From NCBI RefSeq assembly GCF_019097595.1, contig NC_080715.1, positions 24,624,573-24,688,572 of the forward strand: a stretch of 64,000 nt of DNA, given 5' to 3'. Under the pieces are notes generated by a model. That model ran no database searches and was not told where the DNA came from. It saw nothing but the letters and a program-made list of their open reading frames with translations. Within the stretch, counting starts at the first letter, position 1; each line of letters begins with the position of its first letter. This DNA comes from Hemibagrus wyckioides. Its lineage: Eukaryota; Chordata; Actinopteri; Siluriformes; Bagridae. The position numbers were made by a program, and so were the translations under genes. Positions 39,105 through 50,356 of the stretch are shown in pieces.

Positions 39105-41130
39105 CCATGCTGCGGAGGGTGCTAATTTTGGAGAATGGTCATTAGCTGAATTCAAGCTGCATTGGAGAAACATATTATATGCAGCATAAGGTGATGGAAT
39201 GAGTGGTTAAGGGTGATGGGGTCGGCTTGTGGTAACTAGGTTAATGCCATATAGCCATAATAGATCAGTTGATGGCACAAGAGGGGGAAGCACACAATAT
39301 AGAGTTCTTTAATCAGAAGGGAGTCATGGTTTATTGTCTCAACAGCATTGTTCCTAGAATGGCTAATGAGTTGTTTGAAAATGGAATAATCAATGTTTAA
39401 TTGCATTATATTGTTACCACGCTGTTTCCAATGGCTCAGCCAGCCTCTGTTTCATCGTTCTTTGATCTTTGCTTACTCACAAATTTCTACTGAGGACAGA
39501 TCTCTCAATAGGCTCCCCATGACCTTTCATGACAATTGATTTATAGTTTATCTTATTAATGTGCTAAAAATAACCCTAAACTGGCTCCACCACGTGCATT
39601 TTTCAGTATAGTCTTTACTGTTCTGTCATGATAGAGACAGATGTGTTTGATGTGTGAATTAACCTAGTTATATAGATGATATAGTTGTAGTATAGTCGTA
39701 TAGAAGATAATCCAGAACACTCAGAAAGACATGGGTCTAAGCAGTTAAGCAACAAATAAAGGTGGTTTCTCACAGCCAGAGGCCAGGAGGATCAACTTGA
39801 ATCTCATTTTGTTGTTCTATTCCTTTGTTTTCATTTTGCACATGATTTGGGCCTGTCGTTGCTTTCTAACATCTGATATTATTTGACTCTTTTCCTCAGA
39901 CTTTCCCCTTTTACTGACCATTATCTCCTCTCTGTTACCCTCCTTATATATTTTTTTGTGAGAATTAGGCTAGGAATTTAACCTCACTTTATCTCCCAGT
40001 GCCAATCCACTGTGCAGGTGACTTGTTTATACTTTCTATTTTTATTCAGCTGGGGATATGCCATGCTGTTGCAATAATTTATAGAACTATTCCCATCCTA
40101 CACTTTCCTTTTCTTCAATATTTAGGCTAATTTGAGCAACAGGTAAGCTGCTGCTTATTCTTCTTCTTGCTACCTTTCATCCCACTATTCATACCATTTT
40201 CACTACATACCATACGTCAGCCATTACTCATCTTCCCATCCACTACTACCACTTACCACCACTTATGTCTCATCATTTTACATGGTGCTTAGTGCTGACT
40301 CTCTAGCAAGAGTCTAATAAAAGAAAAAAGAAAAGAAAAAAACTAAATTTTTAATAAAAAATGAAAGAAAATGAAGCATGCATAGGGAGATTAAGTTTCA
40401 TATGTAAGTAACCTTAAACACCAGTATAATATATTTACAGCTTTGCTAAAGACAGCAGGATTTCATTGAGAATATTTGATTTAGTGTGCATTGCAGGGAA
40501 GCATGAACCTACCCACATTCTTGTGCTCACCTCAGTGTCCTTAGTACCAGCAACAATAATGCCTCTAGGCCCAGAGCCATACACAATAATTGTTGCTGGC
40601 TCAACTATTTACGGATGAGTTTCTCTACCTTTCTACCTTTACCTTATAGCTGTTCTAAGGGTCTAAGACTCCCTGATCTGGATGTTCTGTGGCTGGTTCT
40701 GGCTCATCTGCTGAGTCCTGATCCAGAGCAACAAGCAGGTTTGAATGACATCTGCTAGCCATGTAATGAGCCAGACAGACTGAGACAGATGACAGTCTGA
40801 GGAGCTGCAGTTTCTCCTCCAGGTTCTGCTGTCTTATTTATTTTGAGCTGGAACCTTTATTATGTTAAAAAAAAAGTGTCCCGAAAGTTTCTCCTGTCTG
40901 TCTGCTGAATGGCAACTTCTGGAAGCTGGACGTTGTGTTCTGCTGCTTGTATTACTGATCAGGCAAAAGCTAGGGCTACCACCACTTGTTCACCTCTGAA
41001 TTGTACACATATATATGGAACAAGAGAGATGGCATATCTTACACAAACAAATAAAGAAACAAACAAAATTTGTATAGACCCATGAAGAAATTAATAGGGA
41101 TTAATATGTAATATGTTAGCTGAAGTTAGG

Positions 41131-41691
41131 TTAAAGAAGTAGTTGAATGAGGCCCCAAAGCCACTGCACACCGCTGTATATAGGGAGTTGAGAGATGTAG
41201 TCCTGTGCATAACTTTGACAACTGGTCACTTTGACAAGTGCATATATGAGCATTGCGGCAAAAGAAGATAAAACAGAGAGGACATGGAGGTTTTTTTTGT
41301 AAAAATATTCTGTATTTGCCCTAACCACTCTGATATTTCTACACACTGCTGTGCCTTTCATCAGAGCAACAACAGCTTCAGGAGGTAGAACAGAGAATGG
41401 GTCAGTAATGTATGAGAACACATGGAGGAAAAATAGAGCACATTTATCATAGAGGAACTGAAGGAGCATAACACACAGGACTAGAAAGAGGTTTGAGGTT
41501 TGCTGGAGGTTTTTTACATGACAAACCATTACACGGTCTAAGATCAAGGTTGTAGGAGGACAGTGGTCAACACACATCAAGCATGAAACAAAAAAAGCAA
41601 TTGGGAGAAAGTGTGTTTTGACCACCTGTGTGGTCAAAACACAGGAAAAGCATTCACTACATACAAGGCTTAGAAAATGTGCAGTTGGCAA
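41131..41691 (-). CDS. Unrecognised 186-codon minus-strand ORF, hydrophobic
   Basis: This is the longest open frame in the first 42 kb. It begins ATG and predicts several membrane-like stretches, such as FLPIAFFVSCLMCV, LFLVLCVMLLQFLY and LHVLSVLSSFAAMLIYALV. I do not recognise the sequence; it does not show the clear motifs of odorant receptors. It lies about 500 bases upstream of PLCL exon 2 in the opposite direction and contains a perfect 14-bp palindrome. A frame of this length in AT-rich DNA is uncommon but can arise by chance in a window of this size. Confidence 0.15.
   Translation of the reverse strand: MPTAHFLSLVCSECFSCVLTTQVVKTHFLPIAFFVSCLMCVDHCPPTTLILDRVMVCHVKNLQQTSNLFLVLCVMLLQFLYDKCALFFLHVFSYITDPFSVLPPEAVVALMKGTAVCRNIRVVRANTEYFYKKNLHVLSVLSSFAAMLIYALVKVTSCQSYAQDYISQLPIYSGVQWLWGLIQLLL
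41612..41643. repeat. Perfect 14-bp hairpin
   Basis: TGTGTTTTGACCAC and GTGGTCAAAACACA are exact inverted repeats separated by CTGT. No T-run or other terminator-like context is present. Confidence 0.9.
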
Positions 41692-42175
41692 GACTTCACA
41701 ATGAATGTTTTAGTTTGCTTTATACACCGTTCATACAGAAGTGGAAGTAGTTCAGCACTCAGGGGAGGGGGACCTTTGCTAGTAGGAAGGTGTAATGTCC
41801 TGGGCTGATGTGACAAGGAGTTTGATTGATTTCCAAACTGTTCTTCAAAGCAAACCTTCAAAGTCAACCTTTTCTTGCTTTCAATTGCAGCTTATAGGTG
41901 AAAAAATTTAAATGATCCTATTTGTGATTCCTAATCATTATGTGTGTAGTTTTAGTTATTTGATATAAAATGATTCTTTTGACATAACATGCTGGAATGG
42001 AGTAGAATGTGGTACAATATTGTTGTATAATATTGCATACATAATACAATGTATAACATTAATTTAGCATCTAAAATCAATTACATTTTCAGCCAAATAC
42101 TTTTAAAACCTTTCAATGTCCAAAACATTTCTCCAGAATCATAACTGAACCCAACTCATGCTCTTTTCCCTGTAG

Positions 42176-42799
42176 GACCCTTCGGTCACCAAAGTTGGAG
42201 GTGGGCGCAAGAAGACAGTCTCGTTCAGCAGCATGCCATCAGAAAAGAAAGTGAGCAGCGCAGCCGACTGTTTGGCCTTCATGCAGGGGGGTTGTGAGCT
42301 AAAAAAAGTACGTCCCAACATGCGCATTTATTGCCGTTTCTACACCTTGGACCCTGAACAAGCCTGCCTGCGTTGGGAGCCTTCAAAAAAGGATGCAGAC
42401 CGTGCTCGACTGGACATTTCCTCTATCCGTGAGGTCCGCACTGGTAAAAGCACTGAAACCTTTCTTCATAATGGTCCATCAGATCACCTGGCTGAAGAGG
42501 CTGCCTTTTCCATCATTCATGGAGATGATTATCAGTCCCTGGACCTGGTGGCACTGTCGCCTGATGTAGCAAACATCTGGGTGACTGGTTTGAGGTATTT
42601 GGTGTCCCACCCTGGAGCCTTGTCTGGTGGAAGTGGGGGAGATGGAGGAGTAGGAGAGAGAAGTGTGGGAAGCAAGTTGAGGAGGGATTGGCTGGCAGCA
42701 GAGTTTGCCCTGGGAGATGAGGATGGGCATGGAATTGTGTCAGAGGACATAGCTGTGGCTACCATCTGCAGATTATGCCCTGGAATTAAGGAAGCAAAG
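42176..42799 (+). CDS. plcl1-like: PLCL exon 2: PP1-docking motif, PH domain and start of EF-hand region
   Basis: The acceptor is a pyrimidine-rich CCCTGTAG ending at 42175 and the donor is GTGAGA at 42800. The exon has 208 codons and enters and leaves in phase 0. It starts [20 protein letters not shown], closely matching the exon-2 start of mammalian PLCL1. KTVSF (codons 13-17) is an RVxF-type PP1-docking motif. The PH domain follows, with the basic [15 protein letters not shown] patch that in PRIP contributes to inositol phosphate binding and ending at the [10 protein letters not shown] helix. A Gly/Ser-rich insert of about 20 residues ([14 protein letters not shown]) follows the PH domain and I do not recall it in mammalian PLCL. 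The DEDGHG loop begins the first EF-like motif but lacks an acidic residue at position 12, so calcium binding is doubtful. Reading past the donor gives an early stop, so the splice is required. An ATG at 42233 is internal, not the start. Confidence 0.95.
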
Positions 42800-43376
42800 G
42801 TGAGACAGGGTTGCACTGGATTGAACAGACATGATTTGTTTGCCATTATCGGTACTGAAATTGAGTGCAGTATAATTAAATGCTCAAAAATCTAAAAACT
42901 TTTAATTGAAATTCTTATTGGTAAACTTGGACATTTGAATTGTTTTTCACAGTTTGAACAAATTCTGAAACATAATATTTGTAAAATGTTAATGTTAACC
43001 AATTGTTTTTTAGAGCTAGACCTCGATACTAGATTTGAATGATTGAATATTTGTAGCTATTACTATTACTATACTAGCTGTTCATGTTTTGAACCGTTCC
43101 TAAAAGCGTAATACTCTATATTGAACCTTCAAGGGTCTGCCGAGAGTATCAAACAGGAGTACCCATTAGGGTGTTTTTAATGAGTGCGCTCATTAAATAA
43201 CTGAGAGTGCAATATTGGGGTTAAAAGCTTAAAAGCAGCAGGGTACTCTTAAACAAAATAAATTATAAAGTTGCAAATCAGTAGAAAGGCCCCTGTCTCT
43301 GCATCACTGCTCAGTCTGGCTGCTGTGCTTCACAGAGACTGGGGGAGTGGAATTTAACAGCTGCACACACACGCAT

Positions 43377-43443
<67 letters not shown>

Positions 43444-46400
43444 GAGGGGAAGGTTGCTGACAGCTGAGGACAGAAGGAGGACAAGAGCAACAGAACCATG
43501 CCTCTAAGTCTCTGTGACAGCGGGTATGAGGCATCTGCTTCATGTGGCAACAGAAAAGACAAATAAAGGCACTAAAGGGCAAACAGTGAGGGCAGGAAAG
43601 TGTAGAGGCTGTGCTTCTGGCTGTGATTTGCAGCCTTCATTACCATGCTGTAATCTTGTATATGCCTGATCATGTCAAATTTCTGTGCATTACTGTTTGT
43701 GCTGGATTTGTGTAGTGGTTAGAATTAGACACAGATGGATAAACAGATAGTTCACAGATATTCCACATTTTCAAGCGTCAAGTTTAGCACTAAAAAATCT
43801 TTGACGGTTAGGCAGCTTTAGAGCAGCTTTAGAGGAGGACACTCTTGGGCCTTTTTTTAAAGGAAAGCCCTGGTTTGTAGCTCCCATGATGTTACAAAAT
43901 ACAATCTCTCACTACTGTTTAATGTGTTGTGTTCTTTTTATTGAATAAGCTTCCAACTGTATTCAGAACTTATGGTCTATAGAACTGAACAAACATCTCC
44001 CCTCTCTACACTTTACGCTTTAGGTACGTCTGCGCTTTAAGGAGATCCAACGTAGCAAAGAGAAGCTGACATCTCATGTGACACTTGAAGAATTTCAGGA
44101 GGCCTACTGTGAGCTGTGCACCCGGCCTGATGTTTACTTCCTTTTAGTGCAGCTATCAAAAGACCGGGAGTGCCTAGATGTACAGGACCTACGTCTTTTC
44201 TTGGAGACTGAACAGGGGCTGCCATTGGCCACCACTGAAGGCTGCCTGGAGCTCCTGCGTCGCTTTGAACCCTCTGCAGTTTGTCGTGAGAAAGGTCTCC
44301 TGGGCCTGGATGGCTTCACCAACTATCTTCAGTCAACTGAGTGCCAGCTGTTTGACCCTGAGCACCAGTATGTATGTCATGACATGATGTTACCCTTGTG
44401 CCACTATTATATCAGCACATCCTACCGCTCCTATCTGCTAGATGATCAGGTTCATGGCAAGGCTGATCTGTTAGGGCTGACTCGAGCCCTACGATCTGGG
44501 TGTCGATGTTTGGAGCTTGGTGTAACTGATGGACCTGATGGGGAACCGCTTTTGGGGGTTGATCATGAGTCAGACACCAAGCACCATCATCACCACCATC
44601 ATCACCATCATCACCATAGCCTAGTCACACTGCACAGTGCCCTGGAAGTGATTAACAAATATGCCTTTCTCACCTCTCAGTACCCAATGTTACTATACTT
44701 GTGTCAGCGATGTTCCCCCAGTCAGCAGCTCACACTAGCTCTGCACCTAAAGAAGGTATTTGGAGCAAAACTGTACAGGCCAGAATGCATGCCCATCACT
44801 CCTGGTGGACGCATTTCCACACTGCCCTCTCCTGAGCAGCTAAAAGGAAGGGTACTGCTAGTAGGTAAGAAACTGCCTTCAGAAGAGGAGGGCTCTGAGG
44901 GAGAGGTATCTGAAGAGGATGAGGAGATTGGTGGTGGAGGTCCGCTGGCCGGTCGTCGGATGACCATTCCTGGGGAAGAGGACCTAGGGGTTGTTCTGGT
45001 GGTTCCACCACCTCCTCAGCCAAGGCGACTTCGATTGCGGCGAGAGCTTTCTGATCTGATAGCAGTGGCTCGCACTGGAAGCCGTAACTTCTATTCTCAC
45101 CGTTCCAATACTCAGCAGTCTCAACAAGCCTCTCCTCCATCCACGCCCTCCACACCCAGCACCCCAGGTTTTCCAGACTCCTCTTACTGGAGCCTCTGCT
45201 CTCTAGGAGAGGGTGAAGCAGGCCGGCTAGCAAGTGAGAGCCCAGAGGAGCTGGTGAGCTTCACTAAGCGCTGTCTTACTCGAGTTCGGCCCAGCTCAGT
45301 CCGGCTGGACTCCAGCAATCCCAACCCACAAGGCTACTGGAAAGGAGGTGTGCAGCTGGTGGCACTCAACCAGCAGACACCAGGTGCCATGCTGGATCTA
45401 AGCCGAGGCCGCTTTGCCCAGAATGGAGGCTGTGGATATGTCCTGAAGCCAGCTGTCATGCGAGATGAGGTCTCCTACTTCAGTGCACAGTCACAGGGCT
45501 GCGTGCCTGGGGTACCACCACAGACTCTCAGGGTGAAAGTTATCAGCGCTCACAGTCTGCCCAAACCACAGGGTTCTGGGGCCAAGGGTGAAGTCATCGA
45601 CCCCTATGTGGTGCTAGAACTGCATGGTGTTCCAGCAGACTGTGCTGAGCAGAGAACTCGCACCGCAGCCCAGAACCAGGATAACCCGCTGTTTGATGAG
45701 ACATTCGAGTTTCAGGTAAGAGAAAGTTTGACTCTACTGACTTGAACAGTAATATTTTCCAGAACACATATTTAAAGACCAGCCTGACAAGATGGATTTA
45801 ACAGTCAAGCTATTTAAATGCCAATTGGGATTAAGAATCAGACAGGCTTGTAATTACTGGAGGACAAAACACAGCAGGGAAGAATTGTATCATAACTTCT
45901 TTCATTTCCATACTGATTGATACATTCATCATAAAAATGATTAATTGCTTGCCTTTTGTAAAAGCTTTAAGTTTAAAGTGGGAGCTGATCTTTGAAATAT
46001 GGCTTTAAAACATTTTATGTGAGAATGCATTTTGGAACATAATTTTGGCAGAATTGAGCTTAAAGTGAACCAACAAATAAGTAAAGCTGCAAAGAGTCTC
46101 AAGTATGAGCCATCAACTGAATCATGTTACACCCAACCATTTAAAAAGCGAAACTCCACCCTGCTTGCAAATTAATTGTCATCTCTTAGGTCGCTAACTA
46201 ACCAAACGTTTCTCTGCCATAACTGTGCCGTAATTACAGTCTGGAATTGTTGTCTTTGACTCCAGTATTTACTGTCTCCACTATCTCTTTGCTGGATTTT
46301 TTCACTAATATGACTGAGCATCACTGGAAATTGGTGAAAGAGATGCTAATAGTAAATCTTCATAATTATCTCTTATGTTCATGCTGAAAATTTCTTCTTT

Positions 46401-49053
46401 TAAACACCAATGTATCAGCAGTAGCAGCAGCAGTATCCTCCAAGACACATCCTCCAAGATCCTCCAAGTGGTTGTGTAATACTATACAACCACTAACTTC
46501 TCAAAGGCATAACAAAACAGCCTGACTCTGTTAACACAACCTTACAAATTAACACTAGGATTTTAAAAAAGCACATTACAAATATTTCAGTATAAACATA
46601 TAAAATATTTTTTCTTTTCATTTTTTTTCATTTTTTCCCCTTTAACTGACTTGTGTCACTGTATCTTTGCATACGCACCCATGTTTAAAAATTTTACCAA
46701 TAGCTTATACATACTGTTCCACATTACCTTAACACCACAAATGTTACAACCTTAGCTTTTACAAAAAAAAGTGCTGCTATAGCATATTGCTGAGTTAATA
46801 TCATATTGAAATGTGACAGTAACAGAAATATTATTGCTTAGCCTGGACTTTGCATAAACAGTTCAGGAAGATCTGAGTGAGTACCACAGTGTGGCAGAAC
46901 GCCACTGCAACTCTGAGGTCTGAAACAAGACAGACTCTGTGTGAAGTGCAAAACTAGAAGCCAAATCTCCATGGAGAGGATGGCTGGAGTCATCTGTTTT
47001 TGTGCCCTCTACACATTCTACACAATTGATAAGCGTATGGACTTTTACTGGAAATGATTGTTATGGAAAACAAATTCAGAATAGAAACATGTATACATGC
47101 TCACTATGATAAAAAAAATATAATAGTACTTCTTACTAGACATGCACGATATATAACCTGTTTAGTCTAATTAACTCTCAGAAGGTTGATGGTTGAACTT
47201 TAATTGTAGTGCCATGGTTCACATTTACACAGTGATTTTTGCTTCCTTTTAGTGCACACTCATTAACCAATTAAACCAAGCTCATATGAATGATGATCCT
47301 CATGATTTGCCCTCAAAAACACAGAGATTGGAAACATGCGCATGTGAAGAAATCCCACAATAGGAACAAATTGTCCTTATCAATTCCTTTAGTCACTTAT
47401 GTTTTAGAAGTTATAGTCCTACAAATTGCAGACGAGTAAAAGTGACATTATTTGTATATTTTATGCATGCTAAAGTGTCTGCATTTTCATTTGCAAAATG
47501 TGCATTTTTTCTTTGTATATATGCATATGTACATTCAAGCATTTATTATTAGTATCGCTTTTCCAGCCAGCTAATCTCATGAGACCATGTGGAATGTAAC
47601 TTTCTAATCCATGAAATATTCTGTTGTCCAAAAAAAACCCAACAACACAGAAACTGGAAACTCAGAACACAGAACTAGACAACAGGCTTGGACTTAACAT
47701 GAATTGCCTCTAATACCTGATAAAATTTCACAAAGATACAGCAGGATATGAGGAGAACAACTAATCGAATCCGAACAAAATCCTGTTAGAAACGTTATCA
47801 CATGGCAGGAACACAAAATGTACAGGAAAACTGAGAGAGGGAGTTCCTGACATGTTTACAGTAGGTATGACTGTGTTCCTCTCAAAGAATGGTGGCAATT
47901 AGCGCATATTATAGTTGAGAGTAAGAGGCACTTTCTAGTAATCATGTGAAAATGACTACAGACTGCTCTGAAGTGTTTTTTTTTTTGATGATATTCCAAA
48001 TATGCCATGTTATGCCAAGCTATAATGAGGTTAATGGAGTTTATAATGTAGCAGTAATTAAGGTTAATGCAGATTCCGGTGCAAATGGAGAGAACAGCTC
48101 TTACAGAGCTGCAATTATGAAAGCAACGGCTAATGCTACTGCAAAAACTACAACCTCTGATCATAGTCAGCCTAATTACAGTCTTATAATTAAGGAATGC
48201 AGATAAGTTGTCCCTTAACCACTTGTTTTGCCTGTGAATGCTCATAGGTTTGAGGAAATTCATTGTTATTAAGACTCCATCTGACCCATTCTTTAGCACA
48301 TTGCACTGAGGATTAAATGCATCTTATTGCAGCTACGGTCTTTCAGTGACTGTTGCTTCATGATTATTAAGCGGAGATCTGCTCTACACACACACACACA
48401 CACACATAATTCACAAACTAAGTGTGATATGATTGATGACTCCTGCTCCTCATTTTGCTTTTTTCATTAAACACATTCATCACAGAAAGCAACTTCTCCT
48501 TAATGATACCCATCTCTCTGCATTTGTGTCTCTGTACACTTGTATTATTTAATTGTGATCACTGTAATTTAATATTAGACATTGTTTCTTATTGACTGGT
48601 ATGTACCATTATAAATATTAAGGCATTCATTTTAATTGGGATAGTCTTATATTGAATCTAGGAAGGTACACTTAGTTGGGCTAAGGGGCTTAGGGGCTGT
48701 TTTATTTTGATTCAAATACATTTCTGGATTTAAGGGTATATTCGGGACTAGGGTTATTATGCATAATGTAAAAGAAATGTTTGGTTATCTAAAATGAAAA
48801 CGTACAATTACAAATAAACAGTGATTTCATGGAGGTTGCATGTGTTACAGGGGTTTCCTCTGGGTACTCCGGTTTCCTCGCCTTGCTTAAAGACATGGGT
48901 TATAGGCTGACTGGCATCTCTAAATTGTCCATACAGTGTGAATGGGTGTGTGAGTGTGTGTGATCGTGTCTCTGTTCAGGGTGTCCCCCACCTTGAGTCC
49001 CCTGGGATTGACTACAGCCTCAGTGTAGGAAAAGTGCTACAAGAAAATAGATT

Positions 49054-49133
<80 letters not shown>

Positions 49134-49291
49134 TGAAAAAATGTGTTTCACTGATTTACTGTGTGTATTCTTATGGGCAGTTTATAAAGTGTTTTCTCTT
49201 TGTTGTGTGCTTTCCAGCTTTTAGAGCATGAAGATGTGCAAACACACACAAGCCTGACTTACTCACCTCTGTGTGTGTATGGATGTGTGTT

Positions 49292-49331
<40 letters not shown>

Positions 49332-50295
49332 TGTGTGTGAATGTATGCTATGTCATGCACACATTCTGTTTCCAAACACCACTATTGATTTAAGGGTTTG
49401 AGGGAAAAAATCCTGCACAGATTGAGCACACATTCGTACTCTTAATTTTCTCTAATGAGTAAATGAACAGGGTGGACAACATACTGAGCTTGCTAATAAA
49501 TTATGAGTAATGATAGCAGATAATGAGTAATATTGCAGTGTAGGTTGGTACTGATATACAATACTGGAAGAGCAGCTCTGTTTGATTGTGTGTTTAATCT
49601 TATAAATAATCTTATAAATAGTGCACAAAATGTTTGTAAATCTGTTTTTTGTATAAAAATGTAGTCAAATTTTAGCACATCTGTAGTAGACATATGTTTT
49701 GGTGCTTAGTATTTGGATTTATCCAAACAGTAGTTGCACGTATGTGAGTACGCTTACAATTCACTATAATTGTGACATTCAAATTAGGCCTAAAAATGCC
49801 AAAAAATAAAAAAAGAATATATTGATGTGCTGGGTTTTCTTAATAGGTGAACATGCCAGAACTGGCACTGCTCCGGTTTGTCGTTCTGGATGATGACTAC
49901 ATTGGTGATGACTTTATTGGCCAGTACACCATCGCTTTCGAATGCCTACAGCCTGGCTACAGGAATGTGCCCCTGCTTGGCCTGGCTGGAGAGCCTTTAC
50001 CCCACGCCAGCCTGTTTGTTCATGTGGCTATCACGAACCGCCGTGGTGGAGGCAAGGCTCACAGACGTGGTCTATCTGTGAAGCGAGGAGTGCGTAGAGG
50101 AAGGGAGTACGTCACCCTCCGAAACACGGCCATCAAAGTGTTAGATGACACCTTTCGCTCTGCCAGTGCTCCACTCAAAGAGGCCACTGACCTGCGGGAG
50201 AATGCACTGGTAAGTGTGGTAGATTCATGTAACTCTGATACACATTTTACAAAAAACTATATTGAAAGATCAGTGCTAATTGTTTCTGTTGTGCA

Positions 50296-50356
<61 letters not shown>

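Larger units (their letters stand above)
36351..41130. other. Noncoding stretch, no gene seen
   Basis: No exon recognised. The only notable items are the minisatellite relic at 38570-38930 and the TAATCC cluster at 39037-39104. The minus-strand 111-codon ORF at 38400-38735 runs through the minisatellite relic and is not supported as a gene. Confidence 0.55.
45716..49846 (+). other. PLCL intron 3 (4131 bp)
   Basis: No exon is seen inside. It contains a CA tract (48386-48406), a SINE tail with a TTTC microsatellite (48835-49133), a GT tract (49270-49339), and at 47.9-48.3 kb a stretch open on both strands that is discussed in the findings. Confidence 0.85.

Noticed and set aside
1..42175. Search for the normal PLCL exon 1 and promoter
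   Set aside because: No frame resembling the PLCL N-terminus with a donor in the right phase, and no CpG-rich promoter, was found. It most likely lies upstream of the window, though a divergent exon could have been missed.
42233..42895. ATG at 42233 as the true start of a 220-residue protein
   Set aside because: Homology extends 19 codons upstream to the splice acceptor, and the ORF end runs into intron 2. It is an internal Met.
44582..44617. His run as a vector or tag contamination
   Set aside because: It is embedded in a continuous PLCL frame with mixed codons and native flanks on both sides.
44722..45233. Antisense ORFs of 81 and 145 codons inside PLCL exon 3
   Set aside because: Shadows of the coding exon on the opposite strand; the sense frame is clearly PLCL.
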